A stretch of 64,000 nt of DNA, taken from positions 16,451,113 through 16,515,112 of the forward strand of contig NW_020654810.1 in NCBI RefSeq assembly GCF_003589595.1, read 5' to 3'. A model generated the notes under the pieces. That model was not told the origin of the DNA. It worked only from the letters and a program-made list of their open reading frames with translations, and searched no databases. Below are positions 1-11,686 of this stretch, piece after piece (positions within the stretch are counted from its first letter, which is position 1; each line of letters starts with the position of its first letter). A program made the position numbers and the translations under genes. This stretch comes from Hyposmocoma kahamanoa. Its lineage: Eukaryota; Arthropoda; Insecta; Lepidoptera; Cosmopterigidae.

Positions 1-727
1 ACTAATTGTCAAAATAGTAAAACTAATAACGTCAAAATAAATATTTTATACAAATTTCACAAATTAGATAATGAAGATAGGGATTGTCTTTCAAAATGCA
101 AACACTGTATAGTAAATTTTATTAGTCAATAAGTTGATGCTTTCGGTAAATTATTGTAAATTTTTGGCGGTATTACAAAAATACATGCATGAAGGTAGTT
201 TTACAAACTTTTAAACGCAATTGGTCATAACGTCTTCGCTTTAGGTTAAGTCAATAAGTTTGTGGAAACTCGTTTATATCAAATAAACCTTTGCCTTAAT
301 AAATTACGAGATCCTATTATGCTATGGACCGACCTACTACGAGCCAAACTAAAAAAATAATGTTGCGAAGAACCGTTCAAGCGCAAACTGAAGAACCTTT
401 TATCGGAAAAGTCTTTTTACTCATTAACAGAGTACATTCGAAGTATTATGTAAACAATTAAATTATTATATTGATTAATGAATTTTACATTCACGTGTTA
501 TTATACTTTAAACAAAAAGTACTTTGGATGCCTATCATAGGTACGTTACCTCGATGCTTCGGTATGGGCTTGTAATATGGGGAAATTCGACGGATGCAAA
601 TAAATTATTTGTAGCACAAAAAAAAATGTGTACGGGCAATAGGTAGCTAGGAACCGTATATACCTTTCTTCAAAACTCTTGACATACCATCGCTGCCTTG
701 TATGTACATTTTTGAGGAGTCTATTTT
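1..727. other. No recognised feature (AT-rich non-coding)
   Basis: AT-rich sequence with stops in all frames. I see no protein motif, RNA gene or dispersed repeat that I can name before the SINE5 copy that begins near 728. Confidence 0.5.
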
Positions 728-995
728 TGTTATAATTATTAATACAAAGATCGAACACTCAGAAAAAATTCCTTCGGTCCGGCCGGATTCGAACCGACGT
801 CTTCTAGCATATCGTGGCAGACGCTATACCAACTAAGCCACGGAACGAACCAGCGGACCTCACGATTTTTCTATGTGCTTGTTGTCGTGTCTTTGTGTTT
901 GGTTTTTCAACGACTTTTTGTCGTAGCGCCATCTATGACAAATCTATGAAACTTTTATCACCTTTACAGCTATCAGCCCTGGCGAGAGATGTCGC
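728..995 (-). repeat. SINE5 copy 1, tRNA-like internal promoter
   Basis: Read on the minus strand this has a tRNA-like pol III promoter: A-box-like TGGCTTAGTTGGTATAGC, then B-box-like GGTTCGAATCC about 35 bases on, followed by a T-rich stretch and the 3' end TGTTCGATCTTTGTATTAAT. The part upstream of the tRNA-like block contains AGATGGCGCTAC, also seen in the copy at 48.0 kb. Four further copies lie at 27069, 29220, 32002 and 48035. It is not a genuine tRNA gene because it lacks a convincing acceptor stem and is one of a dispersed, diverged family. The family name is unknown to me. Confidence 0.75.
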
Positions 996-1142
996 TATTC
1001 ACTATATTTTAAATTTTTATTGAATAGTTATTAAATTATTATTTGTGAAATTACTCCACTAGTTTGCTATATATTATCTATTATCTATATAATTGAGTCT
1101 ATTTTTGTCAAAAATAATTATAAATTTTTTAAAAGTACACGG

Positions 1143-1700
1143 CATGTTCACAGCAGAAATGACAGACTTATGACTGAAGAATGACAGATTAGTAAATCAC
1201 AGTAGTACCAAATTAAGTTACTACCAGAGACAATCTGGAGCCATGTGTGTGAAAATATATAATACTTTACCCTCTAATATAAAAGATATAACTAGTAATC
1301 ATTTATTTAAACGCAAGCTAATGTCATGGCTGAGAGATAAAAATTCTACTCCATTACAGACTTCTTTTCATATAAAGCTCTTCAAATTTGACTATAAATA
1401 TAATTAATTAAATATATATAAATATAATTAAAATAATTGATTCGATCTACAATCACATAAATTTATTATATTTTTTTTACTTCTACATGATATAACAATA
1501 GCTTACAACTATTTATAACATGTATAATTAATAAATCTAGTTACATTATTAGAATTCGCTTGAGATTTATAAAATTTGTGAAGAATGGAAGAGATTTGTA
1601 ATGTAATAAAATTTGCATGCCAATTTTGGTAAAATATGAAAACTGTTACAATATACCACCTTTTGTAAAACATATTTTATGCAAATATACATCACTCAAA
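1143..1700 (+). pseudogene. LINE fragment: C-terminal tail of a non-LTR reverse transcriptase plus 3' UTR
   Basis: From about 1170 the plus strand reads through KNDRLVNHSSTKLSYY, then VKIYNTLPSNIKDI, FKRKLMSWL and a stop near 1407. This is the pattern of the extreme C terminus of CR1/Jockey-type reverse transcriptases, where a 'KIYN-LP--IK' segment is followed by 'F-K-L--WL'. An in-frame stop lies just upstream, so the piece is 5'-truncated and dead. The following AT-rich stretch to about 1700 looks like the element's 3' UTR. The clade is an inference from a short motif. Confidence 0.65.
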
Positions 1701-4700
1701 TCAAATGAAATATCAAAAATATGAAATTTAATTTACATTTATTAGTTACTAAGAATCCATATTGACATCTCCTGTATACAGTACCTACGCCTGACATTAT
1801 TACTTTAATTCAATTATTTATTAGTTGCATTAATTATCTTGAATTGTATATGCACACTATTGTGTACTTATGATTTACTATTATATAATTATTTCTCATT
1901 ATTTTGTAAACTGACTTTCACTTATCGAGGAGTAGTATAAAATGACACGTAATTGTATTTATATGAAATGTGTAATGTTGAAAAAAATAAACGAAACTAT
2001 TATTGGACGATTATAAAACTGGAATACCGTATTCCATCGCTTCCAAATGTCTCGCTAACGGCCACAACTTCCGAACATTTGATTTTTCAAATTCACTTGA
2101 CTCAATTAAAGGTCGCGTATTCGTCGCCATTTATCATTAGCTTCATTTATTTTTGCGCCTCGAGAAGATATGATTTATCACGCCAAGGCAAGCGTAGGTT
2201 TGTTTTTGCTGCGCCCGCGAAGATATTAATCGTTATCGTGCGCGTGCCACCCGTCGTTTGTTTTCGTTACACTGGCACCACCCATTAATTATCAATGAAC
2301 GTCCGGCCGCCGTGATGAAGGTACCGTTATGTCCCCAGCTCTTCCAGGTGACAAGGCTACTGGCTATCAACCCTTTTTAAGCCTTCGCATTTAACGTAGA
2401 GTGTCTGATGTCATAAAAGTGTCCGATTTACGTACCTACGTCCCTCAAACATTATCGTTTGCGATTATACTGTTCAAAACGTTTCTCATCCCGTAATAAA
2501 AAATGAGATTCGCCTAATGCTTTTGTTAATGTTGTACGTGTGAATACAAATATTTACTCCAAAAGTTTAGGATCGCTCTTATTTTTTCGTTAATCACCGA
2601 GTGTAATGGTCGAGTGCTCCATCGTCCTTAATGCGCTCAACTAAACAAAACAAACGTTAAAAAGTATTTCGGTAATGTATACATTTTTAGACTATAGTTG
2701 TTTTACTGTCGTAATCTTCTTAATTTTCAATCAATTTATGTCGTTTGTTCAAAACGAACCGTTAAGAAGTAGAGCAACCGTAATATCTGTATCTATCTAA
2801 GCATACTTTGCCTAACCACACTTATCTATACGAAAACATTCTAGATACCTAGTAAAATCGCATCGGAAATATGAAGCCGGAAGTATGTGTTGATTGTCAA
2901 CAGTATCTTTACTGCGCCCATGACACATTTAATTTCGTTTCTGTTGTTTGTACAAAATCCAATTTGTTTATTTGTTGACTGTCCATGACATAGTGAATAA
3001 AGGTGGCTTGGGAGTATTACGTTACTTTAAAAGTAAAACCCATTGTATGTTCTTTTGACTTTCTCAATTTTGTACGTTATCCTGTTTTTGTTTGTCTATG
3101 TCGTTATGCTAGTTTTTAATCCACAGACGCCAGTGTATGTTGTTTCACGAAAAATGTCTGTTGGTAGTTCCGTGTACGTGATATGTCATCGTCGTAACAA
3201 ATGTTCCGTCGCAGAATCGATTACTGCTATGGTTTTTCTGGACAGCAAAACTTGCTTCAAGTCATATTTCTTACGAAGACAATGCTTACATTCAGGTAGT
3301 GTTGTGACAAAAGTTTTGACGTGTGGCTTTGGCAAACCTGAAATAAATGTTCACGGTATTTTAGTGGGTACTATAAAACATTATCAATAAAAAAACTACA
3401 CTTTAAAAATTCCGCTACAAAAAACAACATACAGAAATGACGCTTTAAACAAGTAAATATGTATTAGGCGTACCTCAGCTCAGCCTGACTTGCATCTACA
3501 TCGAACACAAATTACACCAAAAATCGATTCTTATCTTCTAAACAAGCACTCGACTTGCGAGGTATGAAACTATCAGTTGCTGAAAATTGTTTCCTAATTT
3601 TCATGCAAGCGACGAGTTTTACTGACACATTGATAGATGGCGCTGCGAGACTGATTGATCGCTGACGTCTCCGACCATCCATGGTCATCATTTAAAATAG
3701 ATGCCGCAAAATATTCTTTTTTGGTTGTCCATTATAGATTAAAAAATGCATTATGGCACATGACGCCAAAGACAATAAAAACTATTCATATAATTAATGA
3801 TATAGGCCAAAGTCACGCAATAAAATTTTAAATTCTAATCAAAAGTTAAAACCTATCAATACCACGTGGCACTTTGATTCCTTAAACCTCTCAAAATTAA
3901 TTAAACCAACTTTCCGTTCCAAATATGCGTAATAAGACATTTGCCGAAAATTACCGAACTCGATAAGTAACCGCGTAAATCACCAACTTGGGACATTAAC
4001 GTCACGTAAACTATATTCGATCGAATTGAAATTGGAAGGCGTCTAATTGAAGATCCGGGGATAGGATGGCGGGCCACGTGAACGCAATTTTAGCGATTAA
4101 TGGTGCGAACCTAATCCAACTAAGCGCGAGATGGAAGCCGTGGGACTCATCGGAGCACATCTGTTTTACTATATGCTCTCGAAGTTTCTATTGTTTGATA
4201 GCTACTCAGATTTACCTACGTACATACTTTAGCATATGTAATCCTGTTGAAAGTACCTACCAACCCAAAAGTGCTCTTCGTTTCTATATAAAATAACGTT
4301 CCATTATGATGTTCGCGTATTTTATAATATTTGAAAACAAATTTCGGTTACTTCACGATATACATATAAGTTATGTAAGTGTGAAACGCAAGTAAAATGA
4401 CGTTATATATTAATAACGAAAAAGGTAATTTTTATAGTTAATAATCCAAATATAAATATCACATATATAAATATCATAAAATTAAAATAACAATGCGGTT
4501 TTTAAACGTATGTTATGTGGTTTTAAGGTTCATTTTAGATTTTACGTGTAGGTATTTACGCCGCTGACGTCAAAGGTGATGTCAACATTTTTGCCCGTAG
4601 AATGTTAAACATATATTTCTCAAATTTACGACGGATAACACTTATTTACATGTACATACATATAGTAATACGTTCATTAGTCCAAACGTATTATCTCATG

Positions 4701-4760
4701 CCTTAATGATTTTACGCTTGCGTTCGACTTCCCCCATTCCGACAACTTTGATGGGAACCT
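1701..4760. other. Unannotated non-coding stretch
   Basis: No gene or repeat identified. A 111-codon open frame on the plus strand (1953-2288) lies in a moderately GC-richer patch (2100-2340) but has no recognisable motif, and its composition does not look protein-like. A CTTCCAG|GTGACA sequence at 2347/2348 resembles a fused acceptor/donor but is weak. Confidence 0.4.
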
Positions 4761-4812
4761 CTGTACCCCTATTTCACCCCTTGGGACTTCAAGGGGTGAA
4801 ACAGGGGTACAG
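4761..4812. repeat. Hairpin: 22-bp inverted repeat, one mismatch
   Basis: Left arm 4761-4782 begins CTGTACCCCT; right arm 4791-4812 ends AGGGGTACAG. The arms pair with a single mismatch and an 8-base loop. This is seen directly. It could be a foldback remnant of a mobile element; no target duplication was resolved. Confidence 0.85.
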
Positions 4813-5594
4813 ACAGGTGATCAAAGACCTACAAATATAGGTGTTATTATGAATTTCAAGAACTGATAGTAAAAGTCGTTGTCACATACAGACTCATATA
4901 TATGTATATAATATATTTTAACATATATTTTTACATTAACAAAAAATATTTAAACACAACTTGACTGAGCACATTCTTTCTTCATTTGAAATTTCAAATG
5001 TTGTCTTCAGAAGGAATTATTATGTCAAAAAAAACAATTGATCTTACTTTGTATTTTATGTTTGGCGTGTACGAAAATAGCACAAAAACTTGTAATTACA
5101 TGTTAAGTAATCGAGTGGAAGTTTCGATCGTATATTGTGTTTAATCGGTATGTAGATTAAACAGTCTTCTTTGAAATTCAGTTTAACTTTGATCGCAAGC
5201 GTGTCCCTGATTAATAAGACAAGCAATTTACTTATTTATTTTTAATGATTTTACACATCATGATTTTTATACGGAGTAGCAAGTGTGAAAATTTATATTA
5301 CAGTAACGTACTAAATACAGTATAGATATAAATATACTATAGTATATATAACAAAAGTCAAATAAATATACTTTCAAGTAATTTTGTTACATACCGATAA
5401 TTTCATCGATGGCTCTTGACTGGACAGCACTATTCTTTGGCTGAAGTAACTGCTAGCCTTCCTATTCACGTGACTTCTCTCTAATACTCTGTTCGATCCT
5501 TAGTCTCATCAACTCTGTTTTATATATAATATTATTGCTTAAACAAACGAAATGGTTATGGCAATTGCGTACCACAATTTTTACCAGGTTACAT
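4813..5594. other. Unannotated AT-rich stretch
   Basis: Nothing recognised. It contains AT-rich low-complexity tracts (for example 4900-4940 and 5310-5360). Confidence 0.4.
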
Positions 5595-5800
5595 GACGAC
5601 ATCCGTGATCGAGTGGCGTCTCCGGGTTTGAGGTTCCGGAATCGATCCCCGGCCGGATCAGTGTAGAAAAAAGAACTTTTCTACACTGTATCGGGTGTGG
5701 GTGTTTGTGGTACGTCGTTGTTTTTGATTTCCATAACACAAGTGCTTTAGTTACTTACTTTGGTAACGCAACGTATGTAATGTTGTATAATATTTATTTA
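5595..5800 (+). repeat. SINE2 copy 1, tRNA-like head
   Basis: Begins GACGACATCCGTGATCGAG (A-box region) with a B-box-like GAATCGATCC about 40 bases later. The body ends in the family-specific CATAACACAAGTGCTTTAG and a TTTATTTA tail. The same order is seen at 60396 and, diverged, at 58597. A split minus-strand copy lies at 37776-38083. Confidence 0.75.
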
Positions 5801-6193
5801 CCAGGCAGTTTAATAAAACTTAAGCATTTAAGTTTATTTTATTTACTCTGCAACAACAATATTTATAAGTACATACGGTTTTAGAGAATAGAATGGATAA
5901 AAGATTAGATTGTTACCTAAGGCCATTTCATAATTTCAAATCTATTAATTAGTAGCAGTAGACCTCCTTGTGAAAGAGTTCGTCCAGGAAAGTACTGCGC
6001 CACCTTACCTGTTTCTGCCGCCATGCAGTAATGTGAGCATTACAACGTTCCGGTTTGGAAGGGTAAGGGTGCTGGTGAAATTACGGACACATGGGACTTG
6101 TGAACTTATGTCTCAGGATGACGGGCCTAGAAAGATTCCTAGTAAGATCTTTGCCATCTGAAGCTCTGAGTGGCACTGCAACTATTATACATA

Positions 6194-7480
6194 GGGCGCA
6201 CTATAAGTTTCCGGAACTGGCCATTTACATACATAAACAATATTTAAAAAGTAATTAGAACATTTGAAAATGGAACTCTTTGGCTGTAGAATACAGTTTG
6301 TTTCATCTGACTATAACTTGTTTTTACATTGTGGCGTCATTTTAGAAATTGGTTGTCTATATAACCATGGATTTAACTCGTGAAAATTTTCGTATTATGA
6401 TTTTCTACGACTTTAAATGTAATTTAACAACTCAGTGGAGCTTCGCTCGGCTTCAAACTGCTTTTGGCGATGACGCACCATGCAAGACGACTATTTATAG
6501 CTAGTTTGCAGAATTCAAACGCGATGTATGAATCTCAATGACGAATTTCGTGATGGTCGTCCATCCAATACTGTGAACAACAAAAACATCGATGCTGTGC
6601 GCCGAATGATCAAAACAGACAGGCACGTGACATACCAAGAGATTCGAGCATCATTGTGCATAGGCATGAGTCAAATACAATGAATACTACACAAACATTT
6701 GGGTGTGAAAAAGCTGTGCTTTCGCTGGAGCCCATACAGTTTGACTGAGGCTCAAAAAACGGATCACGTCACTTGGTGCAATGCCATGGTTACCAGATTC
6801 AACGAAGGGAAGTCAAATTTGGTGTGGGATATAGTAACAGGTAACGAAACATGGATTTGTGGTTACGATCCCAAAGCACGGGAGCAATCGAGCGTATGGG
6901 TCTATCAAGATGAGCCGAAACCAAACAAAGTGGCGCACGTGCAAAGTGGCTCTAAGCGGATAATTGCTTAAAATAAAACTGTTACGTGGCTACTGTTGCT
7001 TTGGAGAATCATTATACCGTGAATAGTGATTGGTACATGACCATTTGTTTGCCGGAAGTTATAGACAAACTCCGTAAAAATAACCGTAAATGCCGTATCA
7101 GCTTGCACCATGATGATGCCAGTTCTCACACGGCCAGACAGACAAATGAATGTTTGAAGGTGAAATACGTTGACCTTATGAGCCATCCCGCGTACAGTCC
7201 CGACCTGACACCTTGTGACTTTTATTTATTTCCAAAAATTAAGAACTAGTTACGCGGTTACGATTTTCGTCACCTGAAGAGACTGTCGAAGAGTATGAAA
7301 AATATGTCAAAGTATTTCAGAGGTTGTCACGGAGGAGTAACATAAACGTTTACAAAATTGGTTCATGTTTATGAAAAAGTGCATTAACGCTAACGGAGAA
7401 TATTTTGAGAAACAATAAATTCATTTGTGATCATTTACAGTATTTTTTTCTTATTCATTCCGGAAACTTATAGTGCGCCC
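6194..7480 (+). mobile_element. Mariner-like element copy 1, full length, inactive
   Basis: A 1287-bp Tc1/mariner element, the usual length for mariner. Its terminal inverted repeats are perfect over 23 bp (6194-6216 and 7458-7480; outer sequence GGGCGCACTATAAG). The left flank is TA as expected; the right flank is CA, so the target duplication has decayed by one base. It lies inside SINE1 copy A. The transposase frame is broken (see separate entry). Confidence 0.95.
6367..7420 (+). pseudogene. Mariner transposase pseudogene (copy 1)
   Basis: The family enzyme cuts and joins DNA at the element ends using a D,D34D triad. Start at 6367 (MDLTREN). Coding segments continue in different frames at 6699-6971 and 6986-7249, with stops, so at least two frameshifts separate them. 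Motifs seen: GVKKLCFRW and LTEAQK; TGNETW (6837-6854), where the first catalytic Asp is Asn; HDDASSHTA with Asp at 7112-7114; and YSPDLTPCD with Asp at 7217-7219. The last two Asp are separated by 34 residues, which identifies mariner. Mutation of the first Asp plus the frame breaks makes the product inactive. Such frames are often labelled SETMAR in automated annotation, but there is no SET domain here. Confidence 0.93.
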
Positions 7481-7520
7481 CACGTAAATAGACGTGTCGC
7501 TTACCACCAGGCGTACAATT

Positions 7521-8792
7521 TATTCGAACCTTTCCCACGACAAAGCTGTTTGAATAATTTCTAACAAAGAGTTAACCGCCGCGTCACCAACGCGGTACTA
7601 AAAGCGTTCGTGTGAAACGGCCTTAACAATATTACGTTTACATCATGTGTATTGCACGTTTTGCTTCAATTACAAACCGTTGTAGTTAATTTGCACAACG
7701 CAAACATAATTACTGTACACTTTAGAGGTTTTAATTCGGCCGTGTTAAGATAACACGCAAAGTAGATTACCGGAATGCTGACTCTAAACAAAAGCAAATT
7801 AGTATTTAGGTACGTTTACAACAGGAACGTTGGTTGGATTGACTAAATTTACGTGTATAGATATTCCATCGGCTGCAAAAAAACCAAAAAAAATTAGTTG
7901 TACTTTTTATCAAAAAGTCTTTTATTATTCACGTACCAAATGCACTATGCACCTTAATCGCATCTTCAATATCTTGTACGGTATTGTTTATTAAAGCCTA
8001 AACTTCGGGCCCGTTTGAATTTTATTTTATTGCATTGTCATTGTAAACCTATTTCCTTATTACATGTTATTTAAAAATAAATTTTGTTCATTCTACTTAT
8101 AGTTGAGGTATAGAAATAACGATGCAGTTAATCGAATATTTATTAATTACTTTACATAATAATCCATTACGTGAAACTTTTCTATTAGCACATTAGTGTA
8201 CGGAAAAGTTTTATATCTAACAATACATCAGAATTAAATATTACATTTTGCTACCAAGTTTTTTAAACACACTCATATCACGACTAGGAGGTTTATTACT
8301 TTTTTGTATCTTATAAACCATCTGTACCCTATCTGTAAATTCAATAAAGTCACTGCCAGAAACGTAAAACGTAAGCGCGTGGGAAGGCCTCTGCCGCCAC
8401 CAGGTGATACGTCTGTCGTACTTTATTTGTTCACTGCTTCTTACGTTTAATCTCCATATACACGCTAGATGCCTCTATTCAAATATTCGTATTAACTTTT
8501 ATGTTTTTTTTATATTAAGTATGACTTAAAGACGAAATGCTACCGTACGGCAGCAATATTTTCGGCTTCTTTTCACATTGCCAGTTAGTTGACACGTTAA
8601 ACACCTGTAAGTGTTGTGCAAATGGAAAGCAAGTTTTCTAAAGCAGATAACGCTCCGTAACTTAAGGCAATTGAAGTCATAGTTGAACAACAATAAATTG
8701 TTCAAGAATAACTCGACAAGTATATACCAGCACAAGTTGTATCTTCCGACTGAATTATGTTCAACATTCCAAAATCACTAAGCTCATATGTC
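7521..8792. other. Unannotated stretch
   Basis: No repeat or gene recognised. The sequence is ordinary AT-rich DNA with short chance open frames only. Confidence 0.4.
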
Positions 8793-8862
8793 TACGACGT
8801 AGCAGCGTAGCGTGTAGCGAAGGCTACGAGCTACAAACCGTAGCCGCACTGCGTTACCTACG
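8793..8862. repeat. CGTAGC-rich inverted sequence, possible MITE remnant
   Basis: A compact block with many CGTAGC/GCTACG words in both orientations. An inner imperfect hairpin pairs GTAGCGTGTAGC with GCTACGAGCTAC (10 of 12 positions). It is much more GC-rich than its flanks. Its identity is unknown; a palindromic DNA-transposon remnant is the best guess. Confidence 0.4.
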
Positions 8863-9231
8863 CGGGTATAAATCTTCCTGGCGGATTATAAGGATTCGCT
8901 TACAAGTTCTTGGTTTCTGGTAAAATATTAATGCCTACTGCACCAAAAGTATCGATTTCACCAAATCTCTACAATTTGATATGAAAATGAATAAATCTAC
9001 ATATTTTACGTATAATATTTTTATACATTTGAATTGTATAGATTTGTGTAATATGGGAGTAAAGATATGAACACAGAGAGACAGGGAACGATTAGAAGTA
9101 AATTGAGATGTGGTGCTAGAGAAGAATGGAGGGAACCTATTAGACAGAAAGAAAAATCTAAGAGGAGTTAAGAATGATACTAGAAAAGAGAAGCTAAAGA
9201 CTCAATAGTTTATTACTTTTCCATAACATCA

Positions 9232-9350
9232 ATAAGACATTATAGAAACGCAGGGGAAAGATATTTGAACGTCTGATACGACACGATGCTTGTTTTAGAA
9301 GCATTATTGAAGAAAAGATCGAGGACAAGGTCAGAGGAAAACCTGATAAG
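9232..9350 (+). pseudogene. LINE fragment: reverse-transcriptase C-terminal motif
   Basis: One plus-strand frame reads RRGKIFERLIRHDACF, then IIEEKIEDKVRGKPDK. This resembles the end of insect non-LTR reverse transcriptases, where 'GH-IRH' is followed by 'I-EGK--GK-GRGRP'. The match is short and degraded (RGKP for RGRP), and the frame does not extend usefully either side. I read it as a small decayed LINE relic. Confidence 0.5.
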
Positions 9351-10396
9351 GCACAGTTTTTTTGAAAATCATTTTTTAACGGAATACTCATCCTATAGTA
9401 AGTACTCACCTAATAGCAGTGACAGCCGCTGTCATATTCTACAATTTATCAAAGATTTCGAAACTTTAAAAACCTAGTGAGGCACACCTAGTCTGGTTCG
9501 TGACCAGCCAAAAATATTTTAAGTTACTTTAACCAATTCAAAACATAGCAAGTATTTGCAGACACTTGCTAAATTTTAAAGTAGTGAAATACGGGTCTTA
9601 CTGGGTATTTGAATGGCAATAAGTGGATAGTGGGACTTTACTGACACTGACAATCTTAGTTATTTTACTAATTTAATCAGACAAAGTATATAAAGCAATG
9701 GAAATCATAATTGATTTATATATATATATATATATATTATTGATACGTATAATCAATTATAAATCCAAATTTTCTAATGTAATAACCGAACCAAATACCT
9801 AGCAAATGCTTATATTGTGTTTTGATTCTGGCTCCTACAGTAACTTTACTATTGTACATAAATATAAAAAGTAAAATATATAAGCTGTGATCATTTTTGT
9901 GAGGCTGTGCTTACGGGCACATACTACCGGGATATATTTAGGGTGCGACTGAATAAGTATCTTCTGGTCGTGCTCGTTCCATCGTAGATCCTATCTTTGC
10001 TCCAGAGCTAGGTAGTGGTCAAGAGCAAGTCCATTTCATTTTAAAATTTATATTCGTTGATTAGTACCCTTACTACTATTACTTTTTTTTACATTAAAGT
10101 TTAAGGGCGAAGTTATTTAGACGAAACATGGGGAAAAGTCAATCGTGTCGTATCAGGAACTCAAAGTTAGGGCGCTGAAAAGAGATTGTTTGCGATTCCT
10201 TCACCGACAAGAGCCTAGTTCTTAAATAAGAGGAAAAAATACTTTCTATATTGCACTTAATTATAGTGGTTCTTGTTCTACCTACCTTTACGAGTTTCTT
10301 TCACTAAGGCACCGTAATATAAAAAAAAACACTGCTATCACGTACATTTTGTTTGAGTAGTTAAGTATATTTACTATGGAATATCTGATTTCTTTT
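9351..10396. other. Unannotated stretch with a (TA)n microsatellite
   Basis: Contains an alternating TA tract at about 9717-9739. Otherwise no gene or named repeat was identified. Confidence 0.5.
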
Positions 10397-10505
10397 TGGT
10401 ATCATCATCACCACCATCATCCACCCGTTATACGTCCCACTGTTACGCAGGGGTCTCCTTAAGTCAGGCTGTGGTTTGGGAATTTCACATTTTTTCCAAC
10501 CTTTT
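10397..10505 (-). repeat. SINE6-type 3' end with (ATC)n tail
   Basis: On the minus strand this ends in GTGGGACGTATAACGGGTGG followed by a GAT-rich tail (seen as ATCATCATCACC on the plus strand). The inner part (TGTGAAATTCCCAAACCAC in minus orientation) matches the 47842 copy. The same tail is seen in plus orientation at 47410-47462. It is a common arrangement for lepidopteran retroelement 3' ends. Confidence 0.55.
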
Positions 10506-10539
10506 CTTTTTTCTTCTTTTTGACGATTTCGGTTTTTAA

Positions 10540-10805
10540 TTTTTTATAATATTAAGAGACGGGACAAACAAGTCGTGCGCCTGATGGTAAGCTGCACGCC
10601 TATCCAATAGTTACAGTGCCACTCAGAGCTTTCGTAAAGATCAGAGGGACACTGCCACTGCGCCCGTCACACTGAGACAAGTTGTCGAGTCCCATGTGCC
10701 TGTAATTTCACCAGCACCCTTACCCTTCAAAACCGGAACACGATAATGCTGACATTACTGTTTGGTGGTGGGGTGAATTTTTTCACAAGAAGCTCTACTG
10801 CTACG
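10540..10805 (-). repeat. SINE1 copy C
   Basis: A complete minus-strand copy. On the plus strand it reads from TTTTTATAATATTAAGAGAC (3' end) through AACAAGTCGTGCGCCTGATG, CACTCAGAGCTTTCG and CACCAGCACCCTTACC to AGCTCTACTGCTAC (5' start). Both ends match those of the plus-strand copies, supporting a fixed-length family. Confidence 0.85.
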
Positions 10806-11410
10806 GAAGTCCGTGGTAAAAATTTTAAGTATTAATCCGTAGAAAAACCCTCTAAAAATTGTGACTTGAAAAATGTGTACCCTGTATTTTATGGAACCAT
10901 CGTGTCTAAATTGAGACTGAATTATTAAAATTAATTAAATATTTACAAATCGTAATCTAAACCGAATTTCCATTACAAATTCTGACGTTAATTACTTTTT
11001 ACCTTGGAATTTAATACGCTGCGGTAACACCCACTTAGGATGGGAGCACACATGTGAATTCTTTTTATTTTATTTTTTGTTACACAATAAAGTTTTGGAA
11101 TTACTATTCTAATATGCTGTGAACTGTCTCACTACATAATATAAAAGGCAAAGAAATCTATTTGTTTCCGATTCAGTGGGATTTTCCGCGACAACAGTAT
11201 TAACTAAAGACGCTTCGTCAATTATTCAAAGAGCGTCGGTATATACTGCGCGGTGTATTACATGAGCTATTACAGTATTGACGTCACTTTACAAATTACT
11301 GACAGTCTTTTCGTTTACCGGCCGGTAATATTTCTATAGTTATTATTTTCTGAAGGTGGTAGCTTTTTTTGGAACAATTGCTTCTCAATTTAGTACCAGC
11401 TTCTTATTTT

Positions 11411-11686
11411 AGTAGCAGTAGAGCTCCTTTTGAAGGAGTTCGTCCAGGGAAGTACTGCCACCTTACCTACTTCTGCCGCCACGCATTAATGTGAGCAATA
11501 CTGCGTTCTGGTTTTGAATGGTAAGGATGCTGGTGAAATTACAGGCACATGGGACTTGTGAACTTATGTCTCAGGATGACGGGCGTAGCGGCAATGCACC
11601 TCAGATCTTTGCGATTTAAAGCTCTAGCAGCTATAATCAGGCGCACGACTTGTTCGCCCCGTCACTTGAATTTATAAAAAGAAAAT
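11411..11686 (+). repeat. SINE1 copy B
   Basis: Starts AGTAGCAGTAGAGCTCC and ends CCCGTCACTTGAATTTATAAAA. Relative to other copies it has lost roughly 50 bases between AAGCTCT and AGGCGCACGACTTG. Confidence 0.85.

Larger units (their letters stand above)
5950..7520 (+). repeat. SINE1 copy A, split by a mariner insertion
   Basis: The left part (5950-6193) starts AGTAGCAGTAGACCTCC and runs through the family landmarks GTTCGTCCAGG, AGTACTGC, GGTGAAATTAC and AGCTCTGAGTGGCACTGC. The right part (7481-7520) resumes with GTGTCGCTTACCACCAGGCG. Other copies have these segments joined directly (for example 51021-51278), so the intervening 1287 bp is a later insertion. Copies share a fixed 5' start and an AT/A-rich 3' end, which fits a SINE or other short non-autonomous retroelement. 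A tRNA-like head is not evident. Confidence 0.85.

Noticed and set aside
780..850. Apparent tRNA gene (A- and B-box) in the 0.8-kb repeat, and similar blocks at 24.6, 42.6, 47.3, 57.6 and 60.4 kb
   Set aside because: They are heads of dispersed SINE families with long non-tRNA bodies and poor acceptor stems.
1953..2288. 111-codon plus-strand open frame
   Set aside because: No motif, no start context of note, AT-driven residues in the first half; likely chance.
2330..2355. CTCTTCCAG|GTGACA as a third ratchet point
   Set aside because: Donor half is weak (GTGACA), and no branch-point-like word was identified.
6699..7249. Frames that would be labelled SETMAR-like host gene
   Set aside because: They lie between perfect mariner inverted repeats, carry only transposase motifs and no SET domain; they are transposon pseudogene pieces.
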